A stretch of DNA of 64,000 bases, taken from positions 16,324,001 to 16,388,000 of the forward strand of contig NC_060246.1 of assembly GCF_921293095.1 (NCBI RefSeq), in the 5' to 3' direction. The notes under the pieces are model-generated. The model searched no databases, was not told the DNA's origin, and saw only the letters and a list, made by a program, of their open reading frames with translations. Of the stretch, positions 12,001-22,100 are shown one piece after another. The stretch comes from Ischnura elegans. Lineage: Eukaryota; Arthropoda; Insecta; Odonata; Coenagrionidae. A program made the position numbers and the translations under genes. Positions within the stretch are counted from its first letter, which is position 1. Each line of letters begins with the position of its first letter.

Positions 12001-12339
12001 TCATGTCATATTTAGACTTGAGTGCAGGGCTGAATCCTCTTGGGAGGCTAATGTGGTTGTTTCCTATTGCCTTTCACACCTCAATACTTTGGCTGATTAC
12101 GTGAAATTCACTCTCGCCCAAAGCTGTGGCTGTTGATACTGGACCAATCTCTTTGATCCATGATGGGTGCTTTCCCAGTTTCACCAATAGCTTATAAAAT
12201 ACTCATCATGTGAACATTCACAGTCTCCAAACCTGATGCCTTTGAAATCTCTTTCAATAGGATTTTCCTACCTGTCATTCGCCAATGGATTTGCTTGAAG
12301 CAAAGCTGCATAACCATCAGGCCGATCATCTAGAGGTGA

Positions 12340-14115
12340 CTTCTCTGTAATTAATGTAGTGATCTTGTAATTACTGACAAGGGGAGACCACGTACCTTGC
12401 TCCACCTTTTTCAATGCCGTATATTTTATAGCCTTTCGGAATGGTGAATGCATCTCTGAACTAGTAGTGGTTCCGTTGAATGGGCTTTAGTTTGGCTATA
12501 ATTATTTAATTATCATGCAGTATTTTTCTCAAGCCGTACATAATTCTAAAATTTCGCACTTCTCAGCAAATGGGTCAGGTGGGGTAGTGGTGGCGTACGT
12601 GAATCCCACCCAGGGGGCCAGAGTTTGGGGCTTCGTCATGGCAGTTTATTTTGTTGTCTTCATTGTGATCATACGGCATCAATTTTTTCATTAATTTTAA
12701 TCGCAGCAAGCATAGACATGAGACAATTTTTTTATCATCATAATGGCGTTTAGGTATTTAAGCAGTGCCATTTCAGTCGCAGAGATACGACGACTACACT
12801 AGCAAGGGTTGGTGTGCCCTAAAATATTAACTTTTTCTTTTCTTTTGCTGATCAACTTCCGCATCAAAAATGAAAACCACTCTTGCGAGAGCTCATACCA
12901 TTACATGATCGCGGCGAGCAACAATATGCGTACAGACATACTTAATAAGAACACAAAACGAATATAAAATACCATATTTCTCGAACACTTATAATTCACT
13001 TTACTCCACGGGGAGTTTACTTACACAGTACATATGTGCAACAAGAACCATTCCAAAATACAATTTCAATTAACAAATAGGATGAAATAAAATTTGATAA
13101 CCCTGGATGGGACGCGCTGGCATATAAAATACGTCAATCTTCAAAAACCAAAGATTTCATCATTGTACGTACATTATGGGCTAGAATGCTCTCATGTATT
13201 CCTACAATGTACTTTGACTGTCTATATTGCGAGTTCTCAAAGTTCGAGGTATTGTAGCTAATTTTTTTAGATCAGCAAGAGGAACCCGTCACCCGTGGCG
13301 TATAAATTACGCCGTGCGACCGGCCGTGTACCACCGGTACCGGTATCAGCTATAAATTTACAAGATTGAACTAATTTCTACAAATAAAGATAAATGTTAA
13401 CAAAAATCTAGTATTATCCTACATGCACAAACCATGGGCAAAGTACGCCATTCGCCTGGTTGTTTAAAAATAACAGTCGCGCACACTAGAGGGTTAAAAG
13501 CAACAATTACACCAAATGTGTCTTGTGCTTGCCGCTTCCCAAAATATTCCATTGACCTTCCAATATAATCAAGAGGCCCAACAACAAATGTCATTTCTTC
13601 AAAAAAAAGCCACTGTTATAGCGGTTGATCTTTCGGTATTTTTTTTTAGGAGAGTAGCAAGTGTAGCCTTCATTTCTTCGCGATTGAAATGGCACTGCTT
13701 AAATACCTAAATGCCATTATGATGATAAAAAGATTGTCTCATGTCTACGCTTGCTGCGATTAAAATTAATGAAAAACTTGATGCCATATGATCACAATGA
13801 AGACAACAAAATAAACTGCCATGACAAAGTCCCGAACCCTGGCCCCATCGGTGGGAATCACGTACGCTACCACTACCCCACCTGACCTGACTGCAGAGTG
13901 ATGCGAAATTTTAGAATTATATACGGCTAGTGAAAAGTACCGCATGAAAATTAATTAATTACAGCCAAACTAAGGCCCATTAAATGGGACCACTACTAGT
14001 TCAGAGATGTGTTCACCATTCCGAAGGCCATAAAAAATACGGCATTGAAATAGGCGGAGCAAGGTACGTGGCCTCCCCTTGAGAGAGATAATTGCTTATA
14101 ATAAGTATAATTTAT
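12340..14115. repeat. Fold-back structure with about 480-bp inverted arms
   Basis: The left arm (about 12,340-12,830) and right arm (about 13,640-14,115) are inverted copies at moderate divergence. Examples are GGGTCAGGTGGGGTAGTGG at 12,571 against its complement near 13,880, and GGTATTTAAGCAGTGCC at 12,753 against its complement near 13,700. About 800 bp lies between the arms, with no recognised gene. The ORFs in the arms mirror each other and have no known motif. Confidence 0.75.
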
Positions 14116-16047
14116 TTCTAAAGAGCTGTAATGCCATACTTTCATGAATGAATTTAATTTTCCATCCCAGGTTGATTCTACGGAGACGTTAACAATGGGT
14201 TGACTTGGGGTCCACAAGGAATGTGCACAACTCCACATCTTATTCTTCTTTATTTTTACATTTTAATTCGTGTAGAATTGAGCATAATTCAACTATCCTA
14301 ATTGTGATACAAAGATATGCAGTAAAGTAACATGAGAAAAAAGGCTCTTTAAGTATTCGTAGATATGAATGTGATAAGTATTTCATTTTTTTTAAATTAT
14401 TATTTCATTTTTTTTTGTCATTTAAGTGTTAACTTTTTATGTATTTGTGCTGTTGATTTTTGTAATAAAGTCATATTACATTACATTATTTAATTGCTGC
14501 TATGGGCTTGAGTAATTGGACTCAATATTTTCCTTTTCAGTTTTAATTTCACCTACCCTAGACACTTTCATTCATTAATTATAATTTAATTTAGTGAATT
14601 GCCCCCTTCCTTTAGCTATGAGCATCAATATACAGTCCTGGATGTAAAAACCTTACCACGCAGGATCTGAAAATTTTTCAAGTCCTGAATCAATGCTAAA
14701 TTGGCTGAACTGTATGCCTCTGCATCAGAGAACAACTAACTCTTCAAGTTTGGAGGGAGGGTCTTTTCTTCTGTATGGTCGAAAAGGAGTACATACCTTA
14801 TGTTGCTCATCGAGGAAAGAAATATGATTTGCAAAGCCATTTTTATGGCGGGTTGCACTCAAGTCTTGGCCTCCAAGAAAACATGAATTCCTCATGCATT
14901 TATCATCTTAGGAGTCTGATCCTTACATCCATGAGAGTTAATATGGCAACACTGCAGCTCATGAGCTTTTAGTTGAGAGAGCTCTCTTTAGTTGTGATTA
15001 GGTATATCTTGAGAAATGTTGCAAGTAATCCGTAGTTTTTTTAAATATTCTCATAGCAAACAGTTTGAGTTTTTATTTTATTGGACAGTGCACCATTGTC
15101 GTCATCTACCATAAAACACTTCAGAGAGCATCTGTTAGCCTCCTTCCCCACCCACGCTCCTCCCTCTACATTATGGACTCCATTCTTTTTCGCATTTGAC
15201 CAGAACCTCATGAAGTCTATGTGGTCTGCAATGTTTACTTCTGTAGGTGATTCACTTGAAATTCTCTTTAGGCTTCTTTAATATGCTGTAGGCTTGTCTC
15301 TGTACTGTCCATCACAGCTGCCATTAACACCATAGCAGAATGGTCTTGATGTGCCATGACAGTCTGAAAGATCCTCACTCATGGGTGTATACCCAGCGAG
15401 GGGCAGGAGGGGACGGCTCCCCCCATGCCCCCTATAAGTAAAAATCACAAATGTCTTCTAGGAAATGATATTTTTCAAGCCAATATTTTCAAAAACTTAT
15501 AAAGAGCTGTTACAGTTTCCTTAAAATTTTGATTTCATTGGCCTTTTCCATGCTTAAATCTTACATAAAACTTGAACAACCATGGCTTCCCCCCCCCCCC
15601 CCCCCCCCTAGTTTTGATCCTGGGTACGCCCAATTGTCCCCACTGAATTCATGCATATGTTCAGTGGGCCTCAGATGGAAATGTACACTCTTGGCAAGTC
15701 ACCATTCATTCTCTTCAAATGACAGAAAACATTTACGTACAACTAGAGGAGCATTTGGTGCATTGGACCGGAAAAGTGATAGAGTGGAAATAAAGTAGGA
15801 AGATAGAGTGTGGTTAGTCCATTAAGTGGACCGGCTGAATGGATATGAGTCTATTCAAACAAGTCTCTGCCTGCCTATAGGGACATCATTATTCGCAATA
15901 GTGCAATTTTCCTCATTTCGCAATTGTGGTCCATACTAATGATAAAATGGATTGCCTACAGTTGAGCACTGCTGAGACAAGTGTAATTCTTTGCCACTTG
16001 AAAAATTCCAACCTTTCTTCCCATTAGGTTTTGCTTCCATTGCCTCC
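14116..16047. other. Gene-free stretch
   Basis: AT-rich sequence with scattered short ORFs lacking recognisable motifs. The only notable feature is a run of 20 C at 15,589-15,608. I see no exon or transposon ends. Confidence 0.5.
15589..15608 (+). repeat. Homopolymer of 20 C
   Basis: An uninterrupted run of 20 cytosines in otherwise AT-rich sequence; the true length may be uncertain because such runs are hard to sequence. Confidence 0.95.
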
Positions 16048-17782
16048 CCAAGTAACATTGACCGTTGGGCCTCTGTTGGGGAACCGTAGTCACGGTTGGC
16101 TCATTGTGGGTGGATATGCCAACCAAATTCCGCTGTTGGCCCAACGCAGATATTGTTCGTTGGCCCAACGAAACGGTTTATGCTGTTGGCCCAACGGAAA
16201 TCCCCAACAATGGCCCTACGAAATGGATTATCGTTGGGCCACCGTTGGGACATCATACCATTTCCTCAATTTCCGCCATGAGCGCTGCAAACAAAATTCC
16301 GACAAGATCTTCAACGTATTTGACGTAAATGGTTCCAAGAAGTGGAGGCTTCTTTAATGCAACTTGTTAGTATATATATCCCGGAGGACACATGAAAAAG
16401 TGTAGACTTATAAGATCTGTCTGTTTCGAGTCTAACTTAACCGATGGAAGTTCGATATGGGCCGAAAATAAGCACGATGTATACTACGATTGCATACGTT
16501 GCAGGATACGGTTCACATGGTTCCCTAGCAACCTAACAACCAAACAAGTTTTGGTTGTTAGGGATTGCTTTTATATGTTAATCATTCACTATGTCTTTGT
16601 GATAGCAGTTAAATAAAATAAGTCGAGTGCTTCTAACAAAAATAAGTCATTGACCTCATTTGGTAAGTCTTACAAAACTGGCATTCCTAAAATCATGTTA
16701 CCTTAAACAGATAGTTTCGTGGAATTTTAAACTTTTCATCATTAATTTAGATAGATCGATATGTATATTTTTTTCAGATTGTGGCATATCTAGTATACGT
16801 GGAAGTTTTAATGAAAACAGTGTTTCAATGGACAAAGTGAGTGATTTATAGTCCCCTCTGAAGAGAATGAGATTGAATTTGTATGAGTAAACCTAAATAA
16901 CATCTGCACTACTATTATTTTATGGAAAATGCATCAACTATTATACTCAATCAGTGTTTCTGTGATTCCTATTAATATCCCTAAATCTCGCACTTATTAA
17001 TCCAATTGAGTAAAATGGACTAAACTTAAAGATTTCGTTACCGAAGACCAGAGAATAGGAATAAATAACTCAGGGGTGTACATCTTGCAGTGTGACATGT
17101 TTGAAATTAAGGAGGATTTCTTTTATTTACCTCTTCGAAGTGGTACCATTGGTATATTTGTAGTGAAAAAATTAGTACCTGGATGCAAATTGCAGTCCAC
17201 CCAGATTTTATCTAAGTGTGTTTTGTTGCCCTACAAAGAAGATGGACAGTTTTTGTGTGTGCCATATTGTAATATGGAAAGGTGCTGTTGAAATTTTCCT
17301 AATTTTGTCCTAATAAAAATTGTCCTAATTTGCGAAAATAAAAGTTGGGGACCTTCTGAACTGATAATGATTTTTTGTTTTCCACTTTTAACCACTGTAA
17401 CCTTACTTTGTCCTATAGCATTGATTGTTAATGTATTTAATTTCATTTTGATTTATAGGGAGTTAAAGGTAAAGATTCTATCTACCGGTATTGTATCAAG
17501 TGAGAAGGTAAATTAATTTAACTCTCATTCTATAAAAATGAGAAATGCCAGTAAAATATAGCTTTTGTTGGGAAACGGATGGCAGAATTTAAAAGGGCCA
17601 ACGGTTGGAGATTTGTTGGCCTTGGGTTGGGAATACGAAGGCCCGACTGTAATGCTCTGTTGGCCCATCGTTGGGGAATCGTTGGTTGGGATACGGTTGG
17701 CGAGGTGGCCAAATCATACCATGGGCCAACCGCTGTGTCCCACCATCTGCCAACAGAGGGCCAACCAAAAATGTTACTTGGG
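16048..17782. mobile_element. Element with about 215-bp inverted ends made of GGCCCAACG-type repeats
   Basis: The left end starts CCCAAGTAACATT and the right end is its complement (AATGTTACTTGGG). Behind each terminus is about 200 bp of repeated TTGGCCCAACG / CCGTTGGG motifs (16,048-16,262 and 17,570-17,782), in inverted orientation. The roughly 1.3-kb interior has a 71-codon frame at 17,076-17,291 (with YLPLRSGTIGIFVVKKLVPG and LLPYKEDGQF) that looks protein-like but that I cannot assign. The motif-rich ends give long low-complexity ORFs (for example 16,031-16,357), which I regard as artefacts. Superfamily not determined. Confidence 0.65.
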
Positions 17783-18959
17783 TCCAGAATGTTTGGCACA
17801 TTGTATATAAGCTATACCAAATACCGTAATTGCAGCAATTAATTTGGGTATGTCATTGGCTTATATTTCGAATGTTATATTCACTTCATAAATGCTAACT
17901 CGAATTGTCAAAAAAAGAAATTCTTTCTCCAGCCACTGCTGATGTTTTCTGTGTGTGGGATGCTATGGAGGAGGAGAAAATTACCTAATTCCTTTTCCTT
18001 GTCATTTTAACTCTCTCCTTAAAGCAGAAAAATAAACATACCACTATCAGTTTCGAGCCAATTATTTTTTCCAAAATGAGAAAAAATTGAATTCATTAAT
18101 AAATCCCAAAAAAAGAGGATGATCAATTCCCTTAAGGAAATTTCCTCATAGGAGGAACTCCTGCCTGGAATATAACAATGACTTGAGATCTGAGGAATGG
18201 GGTAACCTGCCCAGTGCCTGGATCCAAACTACAGAGTTGATAGTAGGTGACTTGCAGCATTTTTAAGGTGATGAACGTAAGTAATAATAACATTAATTAA
18301 TAAGGGTAAAAGCATTTTAAGATTAAAATGCATGAGATAAACTGATCCAGTAATGCAAAAAGAAGAAAATGTAAACACTGTAACAAAAAATTATAAAATA
18401 GCATTATCAGTATAGGGAATTATATCAAAATGTGAAAAGAAAAATGAAGATTTAACAAAAATATACGGCAAAAAGCAATAAATTTTACATTTATGAAAAC
18501 GTACTGTTTTTTTAACCAGTTCTTAGGGGCATTATAGAGAAGAAAGAGCATCAAAAATGTTTGTCCTCCCAGGTTGTGTACACTTTGACTAGTCGAATCC
18601 GCTTAACTGCCTATTACAATGCCGCGGCCCGGAAAGTGGATAGCCGAAAAATAGGCAATGGAAATCAAAGGTTTCCCAAATATTGTTGTCAATAGTTGAA
18701 CTGATTTAATGCGACCTCCTAACAAACACAGTCAACTATTACAATGAAGGGAAACCGTGGTGTTCAGCCAAATTGCTTTATTGAAAAAAAATGTAATATT
18801 TTTAGGGTCGCAGGTGGCTTCATATCATGAAAATATAGTTATAAACGACAACTTGATTAAATGGAAATCAAAATGTAAGCTCTTCAAGATGATGTGGATA
18901 TGTCCATGAATAGAGAAACTTTTTTTCCATATTAGAGAATTTATGGGAGGAGGTCAGGA
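17783..18959. other. Gene-free stretch upstream of Nrx-IV
   Basis: AT-rich sequence without a recognisable exon or transposon end. It probably contains distal upstream sequence of Nrx-IV; no specific control element could be identified. Confidence 0.5.
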
Positions 18960-19081
18960 ATTTCAAATCCAATCATCGCTCCCGCTCAACAAACTTCTTT
19001 TGTTAACTTGCGGCGGCTGTCGCGGTCATCGCGGTGTTGCAAAAGCAACGGGCGCTGAAGGGAGTGGTTGAGAGCCGAGCA
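18960..19081 (+). promoter_or_regulatory. Probable 5' UTR / promoter-proximal region of Nrx-IV
   Basis: Locally GC- and CpG-rich (GCGGCGGCTGTCGCGG near 19,010) in an AT-rich neighbourhood, ending directly at the start codon in good context (GAGCAATGG). No TATA box is evident. The transcription start cannot be fixed from sequence alone. Confidence 0.45.
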
Positions 19082-19145
19082 ATGGCGTCATGGTATCCGT
19101 TGTTGTTTTCAATATTTTTCAGTGTAATTGCCGTTTCCGTGGCAG
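19082..19145 (+). CDS. Nrx-IV: Nrx-IV exon 1: start codon and signal peptide
   Basis: Encodes MASWYPLLFSIFFSVIAVSV then Ala, a short hydrophobic signal peptide of about 21 residues. Ends in phase 1 at G|GTATGT. The start is supported by the Kozak-like context and by direct continuity into the first Cys of the F5/8C domain in exon 2. Confidence 0.85.
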
Positions 19146-22100
19146 GTATGTCACTGAAAATAAAAATATTTTCTGTAACTTATGCGCTCTTATTTTAAGT
19201 CGTGGTATTTATTTCCGTCTTCATTTGGTGAATTCTATTATAAGTGGCTTATGATTTCGCTTGCTGCTTATGATTTCCCTTGCCGCTTATGTTCCGTTAC
19301 CTCGGTTGTTAATATGAGTTAATGTGGTTGTTCGAATTTTGTTCAGTGACCATCAAGATGTATATATTTATCAAGACCTAATTTTCTGATATTATTCCAG
19401 ATGACTGTAATCTACCATTACTACACAGAGCTGTACTGACCGCCACTTCTTCCCTTCGAGACAGAGGACCGCAGAGTGCTAAATTAGATGGTAATGCTAT
19501 GGAATGTTATCAAGATCTCGCCAATTTGTGAAGAATTCATTGTTATTACTTGTGAATAACTTTGGTGAAAGGTGTTTGAGTTAATTTTGCGCTAGGGAAT
19601 GTTATTGTCTTGGCGACTAGACATAACACTGTGATATATTTCTAGGCATTTGGAATTTACCCACTGCCAACACCCAAACGCTTAGCAATGGAGTGTTCTC
19701 AGTGGATAAAACAAGCCGTAAGTAACGGAGTTGTATCTGTCAGATGGGCGTTTGATTTTGCCTCTTGGAAACCAACGGAGTCAGAAATTGTTAAAGTATT
19801 TAGATGCATTCAGGGTGAAGAGAAAGAACGTATTGGACGTTTTGTGTACAAGAAGGACGCCAAAGCATCATTAATTGGTCGTCTCATGATGAGGAAGTAT
19901 GTGTCACAGTGCACTGGTATACGGTATGATGAAATCAGAATTGCCAGGGATGACTCCGGTAAGCCATTCCTGGCAAACGATTCTCTTGGCCAGGATTTAT
20001 TACCATTCTTTAATGTTTCACATCAAGGTAATTTTACAGTTCTCGCTGGTGAATTTGGTAAAAGAAGTGAAATGAAGCTAGGAGTTGACGTGATGAAATT
20101 GGAGTATACGGGTGGGAAGGGGATTGCTGAATTTTTCCGGATAATGAACCGTCAGTTCTCAAAGAACGAGTGGGAGACAATAAAGAAAGTGGGAGAATAC
20201 GGAGGCACAACAAAGGAGAAAGATGAATGGATGTTAAGAATGTTCTGCCGTAATTGGTGCTTGAAGGAAAGCTATGTGAAAGCTACTGGTACTGGGATCA
20301 CTGTGGATTTGCAGAAAATTAGTTTTAAGGTAGCATCAGATATTCTGTCTTCTAGTTATATCACTAAAGATTCGACTGTTTGCGTTAATGGCCAAGTTCT
20401 AAAGGACTGGAATTTCGAGGAGTCGCTATTAAATGATGAACATTGTGTGGCAGTTGCTGTCTGTAGGAAAGGTGAAGCGTCAAATTTGGGTAGCAATGTT
20501 TTTAAACAAGTTGATTTGAATGAATTGCTATTGGGGAGTATTCCTATAGCTGATCCAGATTTAAAGTTCTCCAAGGAATTTATTATGAAAGAGGAAAAGC
20601 CTGTATGAGTCACCTTGGTTGTATGATTTATGCTAATTTATGCTTTTTGTTTTCCATCATTCTGTTTTGCCGTGTATTTAGTAGCATCGTCATTATTATA
20701 TCATGGACTGCAATATTACTGGATTCGTGATGTATATGCTTGCTTTGCATTGTAATAAAGATTTTACATCCAAGCTTAGTATTTTTGTGTTGTTTTAGTC
20801 CATATACAATTAGATTCTGTTATTAATTTTGCATTTGCTTCATGTCAGTCAATTGGTTTTTACACTATTTTGTGTGAAAATATCAATTTTTGCTCAAGTC
20901 ATTGCATGATGTCATTTTTCATATTGGAATGCTCAATGTTAACAATAATTGTTGCACTTACATTTATAAGAAATATTGTGCATCCTTATTGCCAAGTGTT
21001 TTGCATGTTAGGCGTTTCTTTTTTATCTTTCTGTTTACCATTATATTTCTGTTAATTTGATCCCAGACGGAAATGCATGGACTGCTGCTAGTTCAGATTT
21101 TGACCAGTATCTCATCATTGACCTGGGTCAGGTGATGAATGTCACGGGTGTAAGCACTCAAGGCCGGCCCCACACTTCCGAGTATGTGATGGAATATGGC
21201 ATCAGTTACGGGAGCAATGGCTATGATTACGCTGATTACAAGGCTCCTGATGGCAACATAAAGGTAGATAGTTATCATTTGAAATTATTTATTTCTAAGG
21301 TGATTAAAGCAATGGTGAATGGCATTAGTTTTTATTTTTATTTGTTTGCATTAGGGGGTTAGAAGCTAGAAGGTGTTTTAGAAATTGGCTTTTGAATGGT
21401 GCTTGATTAGTTCATTGGACAATATCACTTTTTAGAACACACTTGTGTGCATCTGTTCAAGGGGCATTAGTTAGTTATGCTGCCTTATAGAATAGTGTGC
21501 TGCTTTTATTCTTAAAAGTCAAGCAATTTTTAAGGCCTGATTACACAATACATTAACCTGTATGAATTAATGTGTGAATGCATAAACATTGGTTGACTTG
21601 AACAATAATGAATGAATACACATACCAAAGCAGAACTCAATTTCTGTTCATGCATTTGGACAAGATAGGTGGTTACATGGTGAATTTTTGCATTCATTCC
21701 AATGTTTATGCATTTTGATATTAACTCCTTTTGGTTAATTTACCAAGTAATCGGGTCTTTTGTGCCTGCTGTTATACATTCTTGGTTAAAATTATGTCAG
21801 TCATTCATGTGTTGTCATAGTTTCCTTTAATACGTAGGTGCTTTGGTTTAAGGTGGCTTATTACAAACTAGGCTTTTTCACATATTGGTGAGGAATTGAA
21901 CATGACCTGTAGGCAAGTTCTGGTGCACATGCATTTTACCAGCCTTGTTCTTGTTAATTTAATCCAAGATTTATTGTATGAAGGGAGCGTCATGATATTT
22001 TTTTATTGATCTTCGGGTAGGCATTCATTAGTGGGCTCTTGCTATCATTTTGGTAGCTTAATTGATATTTATTGAGGGTTCATCTCATGTTATGTTGCTA

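Noticed and set aside
16031..16357. Overlapping ORFs rich in GPT/WAQR-like residues
   Set aside because: Produced by the GGCCCAACG-type repeat array in all frames of the element end, not by a gene.
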